Shown in pieces: positions 1-9,900 of a DNA stretch of 64,000 nt. The first letter of the stretch is position 1, and each line of letters begins with the position of its first letter. This stretch comes from an uncultured Bacteroidota bacterium (lineage in GTDB: Bacteria; Bacteroidota; Bacteroidia; Flavobacteriales; Flavobacteriaceae). The notes below the pieces were generated by a model. It was not told the DNA's origin and ran no database searches. It was given only the letters and a program-made list of their open reading frames with translations. The stretch lies in NCBI GenBank assembly GCA_902595825.1, contig CACJRP010000002.1, positions 1 to 64,000 of the forward strand, in the 5' to 3' direction. The position numbers were made by a program, and so were the translations under genes.

Positions 1-2496
1 AGCGTCATCAAACATGGTAGACATGTCAGTTACATTTAAAACATTCCAATTATCTAAAGGTTGATCAAAAATGATTGCACCTTTGAAGGTATTTTGCATT
101 GTCGTAACACTAGACGTATCCCAGAAGTTAATATTTGAATTAAATGTTGAATCGTTTAAAAACAAATTGTCCATATCTGTCACCTGAGAAATACACAGAT
201 TAAAATTATTTGCAGCAACCTCCGTTCTTAAATTTGTATTGTCAACAACAGTGTACACAGTTCCACTTATAGTTGCTGTATCTCCAACACTGGCGTTGGG
301 ACACTTACAAACACCAGAATCGAAATAGATAGTTGAAATAGGAAATATAGAGTTAAGGTCTATGGTTTGATCTGGAATCCAACCCCTTATTCCAGGGGTC
401 CATATAGCATTACCATCTATAGCGCCAATATCGGTTCCACTTCCAACTGGAGTATGTGGTACAATATTGTTTAATTGGTTTGTTGTACTAATTGATGTAG
501 ATACTGTATTTGTGAGGGCAACACCCTTGTCAACTATATCGTTGCTATTTGGCTCATAATCACCCATCGTTTTTCCATCTCCAGGATTGTAGCTCAGTAG
601 CGCTTCAATATTAGCATTATATGATATTCCTGGGCGAGATACATTAATACCGTCCATATTTGCAGTTGAACTACCCGTGCCTGTTCCTAAGTACAAAGAA
701 CCATCTCCTGAGTCACAAAATTCCCAATTAGGACTTGCATTAGTACCCGTATTAATATATCCATCGGTTCCAATTGGTATTGGTCCATCATCAGGAATAG
801 AAAAAGCAGTCGCACTTCTATGAGAGCCTATTCTCTCTGCTAAATTATTATAAAACCAAGTATTGGTGTTAGAACAATCCTCAGCGAGAATGATGATATC
901 ATTTCTATTACTTATGGTATTTAGAACCGTATTGTGAGCAATAATCTGATTATTCCCTTTTATCATAAGACCAAGGGTATTGTCTGCTATATTATGATGC
1001 ATTACACCAAAACTTCCTGCTTGAGCAGCGTCTCCACCAGGTGCATCATATCGAAATGCGTATTTTTCTGTGTCGTAAACAAAGTTGTGATGTACGACAG
1101 AGCCAAAAACATAATTTTTTGTACCCTGGAAAACAGAACCGTCTGACTGTGCATGACCAGTACTAGAGACTATATTATAAGAAAAAATCGACTCTTCACC
1201 TGGCCAAACTGTTGCTGATGCACCTGTAAAATAAATTTCGTTTTCAGTGAATGTGTTATTTTCACCATCTACAAAAACAGTGACCATAAGACCATTGAGT
1301 TCTGTTGCAGACCAGTCTATGTTTCGGAAATATGAATTTCTAACCGTGTTGTTATTTCCTCTAATTACAAGGGCCTCCCCTTCTGTATTTATAAACAAAC
1401 AACCACTCACAGTAGAGGAATCTACCCTGGCTGTATTTCCAGAGCCAGTACCAAATGTAGTTGCGTTTGCGCCATTTAGATCACCCAACATTCTTCTTGA
1501 ATGAGATGGAAAATAAAAATTACATTCTGATATTTCTAAATTTTTAGTTCCACTAGCATAAATCGTAGTTGCAAAAAAAGTAAGGCCATGAACTTTCAAG
1601 TATTCGCTACCTGTAATAGTCAAGGAATAATCTCTTATTTTTCCTCTAATTGGTACTTGAGAGAGATTTACTCCAGTGGCAGGTTTTAAATACAGAATAT
1701 TGTTTGAGGTATCTAAAAACCATTCGTTGTCAGCATCAATAAGCTCTTTTTTACCCTCAAAAAAGAAATGGTGTTTTTTATCTTTTAATTCTCCATTATT
1801 AGATAAGCCAGCTCCGATCCCATTTTTACCAATTGGGGTTGTATATGTTATAAGGTCATCACCAGCTTGTTGCGTATGAGATGCTATTTGTCTGTTGAAT
1901 GTTCTAAAGGAGCCTACATTTAAAATTCCAATTGAATTAGAAAGACTAAGAGATCCTGGGTCTTCATATGTTTCGTCTATCAAAAAAGATCCATCAGTAC
2001 TTCCTGACTCCTCACCATGAGCCCAATTGTCGTGGTCGTAAATGGACAAATCATTGAACTGCGCATTGGGCCACCGGGCCATCACCATTTGGTCGTTTCC
2101 AACAAAAAGCTGAGTTATCGAATTTGTAAAATTTTCTAGTTTTTTAACCTGTACACCCCCTATTGTATCATCGACCCAAGTATTGGACACCTTAATCGTA
2201 CCATCAATGATAACCTCTTCATTATTATAATTTGAAATTAAGGTCTCATTTCCATTAGATGCATCTATATTGTTAAATACAATGTTTTCATGATATATCC
2301 CTTCCCTAATATGAATCTGATCTCCAGGGTTTATAACAGATACAGCATGAGAAATAGTCAAAAAGGGTGCACCAAAATTACCCGCATTAGAGTTATTTCC
2401 TAACTTTGAAACGTAATAGGTTGTTTGTGAATATAAACCTAAACTTGTGAAGAACAAGAATCCAAGAAGGATATTCTTTAATACTCTTGAAGACAT
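1..2496 (-). CDS. Secreted right-handed parallel beta-helix protein with BspA-type repeats (3' end cut by window)
   Basis: An open frame of 832 codons runs from ATG at 2496 to base 1 without a stop, so the C-terminus lies outside the window. Residues 1-24 are a signal peptide ending LGLYSQ. Residues about 26-60 (YYVSKLGNNSN, then GDQIHIREGIY) match the DUF1565-like entry motif of secreted parallel beta-helix proteins. Residues about 60-700 carry N/G-rich beta-helix coils (NNTVRNSYFRNIDW, NYVFGSVVHHNFVYD, NQIIAHNTVLNTIS). The last ~60 visible residues are BspA/DUF285-type repeats (FWDTSSVTTMQNTF, DNWNVLNVTDMSTMF). The beta-helix part resembles polysaccharide lyase/epimerase folds, but I see no diagnostic catalytic signature, so the substrate is unknown. 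Beta-helix plus BspA repeats suggests surface exposure, with a sorting domain probably further downstream. Not a shadow: antisense ORFs at 934-1879 are short and lack domains. Confidence 0.88.
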   Translation of the reverse strand, partial: MSSRVLKNILLGFLFFTSLGLYSQTTYYVSKLGNNSNAGNFGAPFLTISHAVSVINPGDQIHIREGIYHENIVFNNIDASNGNETLISNYNNEEVIIDGTIKVSNTWVDDTIGGVQVKKLENFTNSITQLFVGNDQMVMARWPNAQFNDLSIYDHDNWAHGEESGSTDGSFLIDETYEDPGSLSLSNSIGILNVGSFRTFNRQIASHTQQAGDDLITYTTPIGKNGIGAGLSNNGELKDKKHHFFFEGKKELIDADNEWFLDTSNNILYLKPATGVNLSQVPIRGKIRDYSLTITGSEYLKVHGLTFFATTIYASGTKNLEISECNFYFPSHSRRMLGDLNGANATTFGTGSGNTARVDSSTVSGCLFINTEGEALVIRGNNNTVRNSYFRNIDWSATELNGLMVTVFVDGENNTFTENEIYFTGASATVWPGEESIFSYNIVSSTGHAQSDGSVFQGTKNYVFGSVVHHNFVYDTEKYAFRYDAPGGDAAQAGSFGVMHHNIADNTLGLMIKGNNQIIAHNTVLNTISNRNDIIILAEDCSNTNTWFYNNLAERIGSHRSATAFSIPDDGPIPIGTDGYINTGTNASPNWEFCDSGDGSLYLGTGTGSSTANMDGINVSRPGISYNANIEALLSYNPGDGKTMGDYEPNSNDIVDKGVALTNTVSTSISTTNQLNNIVPHTPVGSGTDIGAIDGNAIWTPGIRGWIPDQTIDLNSIFPISTIYFDSGVCKCPNASVGDTATISGTVYTVVDNTNLRTEVAANNFNLCISQVTDMDNLFLNDSTFNSNINFWDTSSVTTMQNTFKGAIIFDQPLDNWNVLNVTDMSTMFDDA

Positions 2497-2531
2497 AATT
2501 ATCGAAACACTAAAAACTTAAAACAAAGAGC

Positions 2532-2561
2532 CAAATATAGTAATAAAAGAGTTTTTCCAAA
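2532..2561 (-). promoter_or_regulatory. Bacteroidota-type promoter for the beta-helix gene
   Basis: On the minus strand TATATTTG (2539 to 2532) matches the Bacteroidota -7 consensus TAnnTTTG. TTTG (2561 to 2558) matches the -33 element with an 18-nt spacer. The ATG is 35 nt downstream at 2496, so this gene would have a normal short leader, unlike several others in the window. Confidence 0.6.
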
Positions 2562-2576
2562 TAGTTTGATAATTTG

Positions 2577-2584
2577 TATTTTTG
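2577..2584 (+). promoter_or_regulatory. -7 box of the tRNA-Arg promoter
   Basis: TATTTTTG matches TAnnTTTG and ends 13 nt before the mature tRNA 5' end, predicting transcription start at about 2588 and a short 5' trailer removed by RNase P. I see no convincing -33 TTG at the expected distance. Confidence 0.5.
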
Positions 2585-2597
2585 GAATGAATTAAGA

Positions 2598-2671
2598 GGC
2601 CTCGTAGCATAACTGAATAGTGCACTTGATTACGGCTCAAGAGGTTGCAGGTTTGAATCCTGCCGAGGTCA
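2598..2671 (+). tRNA. tRNA-Arg (anticodon ACG)
   Basis: Cloverleaf drawn by hand. The 7-bp acceptor stem pairs 2598-2604 with 2664-2670 and has one G-T pair. The D stem is GCAT/GTGC. The anticodon stem CTTGA/TCAAG encloses loop TTACGGC with anticodon ACG at 2632-2634. The T arm is GCAGG-TTTGAAT-CCTGC, and the discriminator is A2671. ACG (A34 normally edited to inosine) reads CGU/CGC/CGA arginine codons. CCA is not encoded, so it must be added by the CCA transferase family, one member of which lies at 54339. A run of eight T starts at 2673 and probably ends transcription. Confidence 0.95.
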
Positions 2672-2695
2672 CTTTTTTTTTAAATACATTTTATT

Positions 2696-3526
2696 TTGAA
2701 AATAAAAAGTTGTTTTTTATTAGTTATATTCTTAACGATCTTTGCGAAATGTTCAAAAAAAAATATTGAAATTGAAATAATAAGACTTTCAAAGAAAGTG
2801 AATGAAACTTCGGGTCTTGAGCTTGTTGATGGGAATTTTTTAACTTTAAACGACTCGGGAGATGAACCTTATGTTTATACATTTGATAGAGAAGGAAAAA
2901 TTCTATCTAAAATATTAATTAAAGGTGCTCAAAATAAGGATTGGGAGAGCTTGGCATCTGATGAAAATTACATCTATATTGGTGACATTGGAAACAATAA
3001 AGGAAATAGAAAAGATTTAAAAATCTATTTGATTGACTTCGACTTTAAATTAGTTGACAGCATTAACTTCAATTACAAGAATCAATCAAAATTTAAGAAA
3101 AAGAAAAAAAATAGGTTTGATGCTGAAGCTCTAATTTCCATTAAAGATAGTTTAATGGTTTTCTCAAAAAATAGAGAAGATTTGACAACTGAAGTTTATG
3201 CTCTAACAAAAAATCCGGGTAACTATTCTGTTGAGCCAGGGAACTCATTCAATGTAGATGCTTTAATTACAGGTGGAGACTATAATTCAAAACTTGATTT
3301 ACTTGCTCTTGTAGGATACAGTTACAGCATTAAGAAACAGTACTTATTTTTATTTAAAAAATTTAGTCACAGGACAAGCAAAAATTTATTTTTTAAAAAA
3401 CACGTAATTCCCATAACAAATGCTCAAATTGAAGCCATTAAAATAATTGATAATAATAATTTTTGGCTGAGCTCAGAAAATGAAGGCGGTGGATACCCAA
3501 AATTAGTTAAATTAAATTTGAAATAA
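2696..3526 (+). CDS. Lipoprotein of unknown function, probably beta-propeller-like
   Basis: 276 residues with a lipoprotein signal peptide: KIKS followed by a hydrophobic stretch and lipobox FAKC, with Cys19 as the lipidation site. The start is TTG (2696); no ATG lies in frame before the signal peptide. The mature part is beta-rich with motifs such as LNDSGDEPYVY, DWESLASDENYIYIGDIGNN, FDAEALI and AQIEAIKIID. The pattern of short strands and Asp/Gly turns suggests a propeller-type surface or periplasmic domain; similar proteins are common in Bacteroidota but I cannot name a function. It begins 25 nt after tRNA-Arg and its own promoter is unclear. Confidence 0.8.
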   Translation: MKIKSCFLLVIFLTIFAKCSKKNIEIEIIRLSKKVNETSGLELVDGNFLTLNDSGDEPYVYTFDREGKILSKILIKGAQNKDWESLASDENYIYIGDIGNNKGNRKDLKIYLIDFDFKLVDSINFNYKNQSKFKKKKKNRFDAEALISIKDSLMVFSKNREDLTTEVYALTKNPGNYSVEPGNSFNVDALITGGDYNSKLDLLALVGYSYSIKKQYLFLFKKFSHRTSKNLFFKKHVIPITNAQIEAIKIIDNNNFWLSSENEGGGYPKLVKLNLK

Positions 3527-3613
3527 CAATATTGTTTAAGCTGTGTTTTATGTTCGTAAAATAAAATTTGAACACATAGATATTTGACGTAAATTTAAGA
3601 AAATTATTATGTT

Positions 3614-3907
3614 ATGAATGATTCTATTTTTAATGAATTACAAAACAAAGCAAATGAGGTTGATGCAATTGGAGGTACAATAAAATTTGTAATTGACGAT
3701 ACAATCGTATTTGTTGACGGTTCAGGCAACAAAAATGTTGTTTCCAATAGCAACGAAGACGCAGATTGTACAATTAGCACTTCTGCAACTGCATTAAAAG
3801 ACATGCAAACTGGAGACTTAAATCCAATGACGGCTGTGATGAGTGGAAAAGTTAAAATTAGTGGTGACATGAGTCTTGCTATGAAAGTTCAATCATTGAT
3901 GAGTTAA
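3614..3907 (+). CDS. SCP2 sterol-binding-domain family protein
   Basis: 97 residues, essentially one small SCP2-like domain. It shows the family pattern: a first half of short strands (GGTIKFVIDDTIVFVDGSG), DCTISTSATALKDMQTGDLNPMTA in the middle, and a terminal GKVKISGDMSLAMKVQSL helix. SCP2 domains bind lipid-like molecules in a hydrophobic cavity; free-standing bacterial versions of about 100 residues are cytosolic and mostly uncharacterised, so the ligand is unknown. ATG start, with no signal peptide. It is a single gene between a lipoprotein and the giant surface protein, followed by a weak hairpin. Family call is firm, function is not. Confidence 0.88.
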   Translation: MNDSIFNELQNKANEVDAIGGTIKFVIDDTIVFVDGSGNKNVVSNSNEDADCTISTSATALKDMQTGDLNPMTAVMSGKVKISGDMSLAMKVQSLMS

Positions 3908-3912
3908 TTGAT

Positions 3913-3932
3913 ATAGTTAAAACTATTTTTTT
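3913..3932 (+). terminator. Weak intrinsic terminator after the SCP2 gene
   Basis: ATAGTT pairs with AACTAT around a 2-nt centre (a 5-bp stem with 4-nt loop if relaxed), followed by seven T. The stem is short and A/T-rich, so termination would be partial. Confidence 0.35.
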
Positions 3933-3981
3933 AATACTATTTGAGCTAAAATTCCGTTGTTATTATTGTTATCTTTAATTG

Positions 3982-6900
3982 ATGTTTCAATCAATCAAAT
4001 TAAGTTTTAATTATTTTATTGCTGTTTTCGCAGTAGGAGTTTTTTTTCTTATCCATAAAGAGGAATTAAATCTTAAAGAATTACATAAATATAATCTATC
4101 AATAATTGATTCTAATAAGTATGAAAAATTATCAAAAAGAGAAAGATTTAAAAGAGGATTACCTCCAGACCAATTCCATGAACAGATATATGAATTAACC
4201 ATAAATCCAACAACAGGAGTTCCTGATTATGATAGTAAAGTTCAACTCCAAAGAAAATTAAAACAAGAAAAGTATTCTGGAGGGAGACCTTTCGTTGTTC
4301 CAGGAGAAAGTATTGCTCAACCATGGTATGAAATTGGACCAAATGATGCAGCTGGGAGATCTCGTGCAGCTTTATGGGATTTAAATGATGGAACAAATAA
4401 AGCGGTTTTTGCAGGTGGTGTGAGTGGGGGCTTATGGAATAATGGGAATATTACAAGTGGGGCGTCAAATTGGACAAAAGTTGCGGGTGTACCTGGAAAT
4501 TTAGCTGTTTCAATAATTGTTCAGGATCCAAACAAGAAAAATGTCATGTATCTTGGAACTGGAGAAAGCTATACAAGTGGAGACGCTTCTGGAAACGGAA
4601 TATATAAATCTACAGATGGCGGTGGTAATTGGACATTAATTTATGGGCAAGGTCTCAGCGGAACGGTTACACCTAGTGGTGGCAATGATGTTGAAGGAGC
4701 TTTTTTTGTAAATGACATCATTCTTTATGATCATGACAAAAATCCAGCAACGGATGCATGGGTTTTTGCAGCTCTTGGTGCAAGTTTTTCTTCCAGAAGT
4801 TACTCCACTGGTAGTGGAAACACATTTATGGATGAACTTACATATGGTGTATATAAATCAACTAACGCAGGTTCAACATTTAGTAGGTTGAATATAACAA
4901 ACGGAAATGGAGATTTAGAATCAGTAAATGATTTAGAAGTTCAAAGTGTTTCAAATAGAATTTGGTTAAGTACGCACACGATGTTGCCAACTCAAAAGTA
5001 TGGTACACCAGTTGGTGGAAGATTCTGGTACAGTAACGACGGAACGACTTTTACAAGAGCAACACCTAACTATCCAGGGTATCCAGCTGTTAATCCTGAC
5101 AATATCCAAAGAACTGAAATTGCTCCTAGTGCGATTGACACAGACACACACTATGTCCTCATGAGGGTCACAGGCACTGCTAGTGGAACAATACCTGTTA
5201 TCTATAAAACTACAGATAATTTTACTAACCTAACCTATATTCCAGCACCAGCTGATGCTGATACAGGTATTCCAGACGAGGATTTTACTAGGGGACAAGC
5301 TTACTATGATCTTGAGATTGAAGTTGATCCAACTAACGACGATATTTTATATGTAGGGGGAATTGATTGGTTTAGAAGTCAAAATGGTGGCTCCTCATGG
5401 AGTCAAATTACTAAATGGTCTAATAACAATAATCTAGCTGCATTGAACTGTTCACTTGTCCATGCTGATCAACATGGGTTGTATTTTCGCCCCGGAGCTC
5501 CTAATCAAGCCATAGTAGTAAATGACGGTGGAGTGGCCTATGCCTCAAGTTTATCTGATGCAGCTACTAATAACAGATTTACAGAAAATGAGGCAGGTAT
5601 GATTACAACTCAGTTTTACACTGTAGCGCAAAGCCCAATCGGTTTTTCTGGAAACGATTATGTAGCCGGTGGTACTCAAGATAATGGTAGCTATGCTTTA
5701 ATTAATTCAAATAATAACAAAACTTCTGGTTCTGAACTTACTGGAGGTGACGGAGCAGAGACCGTTTTTGATCAAGTAGGAGGAGATTATCTAATTTCTA
5801 ATTACATACGTAATAATTCAATAACAAGAGTCGGTTTTAGTGAAGCAGGCGTACAAGAAAATTGGTGGGAATGGGACGATTTAAGTAATAGTCTTTCAAT
5901 TCCAGATGGAGAGGGAAGTTTTATAAATCCTGGTGCACTAGATTCAAACCAAGATGTTTATTTTGCGAATGCTGGAAACAACGTTCGAGTGATTACAGGG
6001 CTTCAAAGAGGAGGTACACCGTCTACTTTTTTAATTAACGGTGTAACTAGTGGTTCAGATTATATAACAACCCTAGAGGTGTCAAGACATACCACAGATA
6101 CTTCTACACTATTTGTAGGTCTAAGAAGCGGTATTGTTAAAAAGATTACAAATGCAAATAACTCTGGCGGTTATACGATTTCTGGAAATCTCCACAGTCA
6201 AGCTGGGAGTGTTTCTGATATTCATTTTGGTTCCTCAGAAAATGAGATTTTTGTCACCTACTATAATTATGGAATAAACAATAACGTAGTTTATACCCAA
6301 GATCAATTCGCTACTGCGGGTGTAAACAAAGAGGGTAACTTACCAAATATACCTGTTTATTCTATATTAAATAATCCTTATGAAAATGAAGAAGTTGTTA
6401 TTGGAACTGATCTTGGGGTTTGGAAAACATCCAATTTTACAGCTGGAAGTCCAACATGGACTCAATCTTGGAATGGGATGAGTGATGTTGCAGTTTTTGA
6501 CATGGATTTTAGAGGTGATTCTGCAGATAATAATCGCGTTGTTGCGGCATCATACGGAAGAGGAATTTATTCAGGATCATTTGGTTCAAACACAAACCCT
6601 CCAGTTACTGTAACCGACTCGATTACATTGTTAGAGGCAGGAACAGCAACAACTACAACTGCAGGGGTTAGCAATGTACTTTACAATGACACTGATCCAG
6701 AAAACGACCCTCTGCAAGCGCAATTAGTTTCAAGTCCTGTAAACACTTCTAGTTTTGCACTTCAAACCTCAGGAACATTTACTTATGTTCACGATGGAAG
6801 TGAAACAACTACAGATTCTTTTACTTATAGAGCATTTGATGGAGCAAAACAGGGTAATACAGTAACAGTAACTATTCAAATTACACCTGTAAACGACTGT

Positions 6901-9900
6901 CCTTCGGTAGCCAATCCATTAGGAGATGTTAATGTGAGTGAAAATGCATCAAATACTCTTTTAAATGTTAGTAATGTTTTCAGTGATGTTGACAAAGTTG
7001 GTGGAAATCCAGATAATCTAACCTTCACTGTATCTCAAACTGGGACTGATTTAGCAACTGTAACAATTAATACTGCTACAATTACTATAGACTACATTGA
7101 GGACCAAAATGGGAGTTTTGTTGTTACTGTAACTGCAAATGATAATGCTGGTTGTAATACAACTACAGATTCATTTAATGTAAATATTAGCAATGTTAAT
7201 GAAGCTCCAATCACTGTTACAGATTCTATAACCCTAGTTGAAGGTGGGACAGCAACTATAACTTCAGCCGGATCAAGCAATGTGCTAAATAATGACAGTG
7301 ATCCAGATGGCGACAATATTATTGCTCAAGTTGTTGATCCTCCAAAGAATTCGTCCAGTTTTTCACTTCAAACATCAGGTACGTTTTCATATACCCATGA
7401 TGGTTCAGAAACAACTACAGATTCTTTCACTTACAGAACTTTTGACGGAACTGAATCTGGCAACACAGTTACGGTAACAATTCAAATTACACCTGTTAAT
7501 GATTGTCCAACGGTTGCGAATCCAGTTTCGGATGTAACCGTTCAGGAAGATTCAGTGGACACAATAATAAACGTTGGTTCTGTTTTTGTTGATGTTGACA
7601 GAGTCGGTGGTATTCCTGATAATTTATCATATTCTGTAACTCATACTGGTGCTGGGATAGCTACCGTTACTTTCAACACAGTTACAATTACAATTGATTA
7701 TATTGATGACCAAGCTGGAAGCTTTGCAGTATCAGTTACAGTTGATGATGGTGCGGGTTGCGATACCGTAAGTGATGTTTTCAGTGTGACAGTAAGTCCA
7801 CAAGACGACCCACCAATTGGAGTAGCAGATCAAATTATTCTTAATGAAAGTGCGACTGCGACAACAGTAACCGGTGGTGCCACTTCAGTCTTAGCAAATG
7901 ACTCAGATCCTGAGAGTTCACCTCTAACTTCCACCTTACTTACACAACCTCTGTATCACAATGATCCTGGTAATTTTGCACTTGCTGCAAATGGTACATT
8001 TTCCTATGTGCACGATGGCTCTGAGACTGCAACAGATACATTTCTTTATACTCTGTCTGATGGTGTCAATAATGTAACTGTAACTGTTACGATACAAATT
8101 AATGCTGTAAATGACTGTCCAAATATAGTTAGTGCTCAATCTGACATTAATGTTAATGAAGATGCTCCAAATTCTGTATTTAACTTAAAGAGTATTTTTG
8201 GTGATGTGGATGTAAGACCAACGGTAAACAATTTAACTTTTACTGTAACCCATACTGGAGCAGGTATTGCGACTGTAACTCTCAGTAGTGCCACACTCAC
8301 AATCGACTATATTGAAGACCAAACAGGAAGTTTTATTGTAACAACTACTGTAGATGATAATACAGGAGATGCGAGTTGTTCTCCACTAACTAATGATGTG
8401 TTTAATGTAACTGTAAATCCTCAGAACGACCCGCCTCTCACAGTTGGAGACCAACTTTCTGTACTTGAAGGTGGAACCGTAACGGTCACAACATTGGGTG
8501 CATCCTCAGTTTTAGAAAATGATACCGATGTTGAAATAGGTACCCCAACTACAGCATTTCTTGTTACTTCTCCAACATTCGGAACAATTTCTCTTACGAG
8601 TACGGGCTCTTTTATGTACTCTCATGATGGTTCTGAAACTACAAGTGATTCTTTCACATATAAATCCAATGACGGCACGCAGGATGGAAACACAGCAACA
8701 GTTAGTATCACAATAACTAAAGTCAATGACTGTCCAGAAACTACAACAGGATCCTACACGCTTATTTATAATGAAGATGTGGCAATACCATCACTAAATA
8801 TAGGAGCTACAGTTTCTGACTCAGATTTACCACCTGATACAATTTTATATACACGGGTTCAAACGAATTCTGGACTAAGCTCAGTGACGGTTAGCGATCA
8901 GGGTGTGGTTGCATTTAATAATATTGCTCAGCATGATAATGGATCACTTACGGCAACAATTACAGTTGATGATCAAAATTGTCAAATCGATATCCCTATT
9001 TATTTAACGATTGTACCTGTTAATGATTGCCCCACATTAGATAATGCTATTCCAGATATAAATTCATCTGAAGATAGTGCTCCAATCGTAATCGATATTA
9101 GAAATACATTTTCTGATGTTGAAAGTCCAACATTGCAATACACTGCTGTTGCCCAAAACCCAAGTTTGATAGAAGTCACCACGACAAGTACAAGTCTTAT
9201 CGTTCAGTTTAAAGAAAACCAAAATGGAAATACTAATATTATTTTAACTGCTTTTGATGGGGACCCTGGGTGTTCCCCAGATGACATCATAAATGTCAAT
9301 ATAACTAGTGTTAACGATCAACCAACAGGTAATCTTGACACAATCAGCGTAGTAAATGGTGGAACAATAAATACATTAAATGATGGGGTAACAACAAGTG
9401 TTCTCTCTAATGACACTGACCCAGAGGGAAATCCTCTTACAGCACAGCTTTCAAGTGGACCTATAAATGGTAGCCTTACTCTAAATGCAAATGGGACATT
9501 TTCATACACACACGATGGTAGTGCAACAACTACAGATGTTTTTTATTACAAACCAACTGATGGGTTTTTTCCTGGAAACACAACTACAGTAACAATTTAT
9601 ATAAATAATCCAGCAAATGGCGTCAGTGATTCAATATTTGTTATGGAGTCCGGTACTGCTACAATCACCTCAAATGGTTCAACTTCAGTTTTAGCAAATG
9701 ATACGGACCCAGACGGTGACGCACTTACTGCGGTAAAAGTTACTAATCCTTCAAAAGGAACCGTTACACTTAATGCAAATGGGACTTTTCTTTATACTCA
9801 CGGTGGTAGCAATGAATCTACTGACTCATTTACATACAGTGCCAACGATGGAAAAATTGATAGTGCACCAATAACTGTGAGTATCAACGTTACAGGAACA

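Noticed and set aside
934..1879. Three plus-strand ORFs (67-85 residues) at 934, 1247 and 1676
   Set aside because: They are antisense to the beta-helix gene, which is open over all 832 codons with clear domains; the short readings show no signal peptide or domain.
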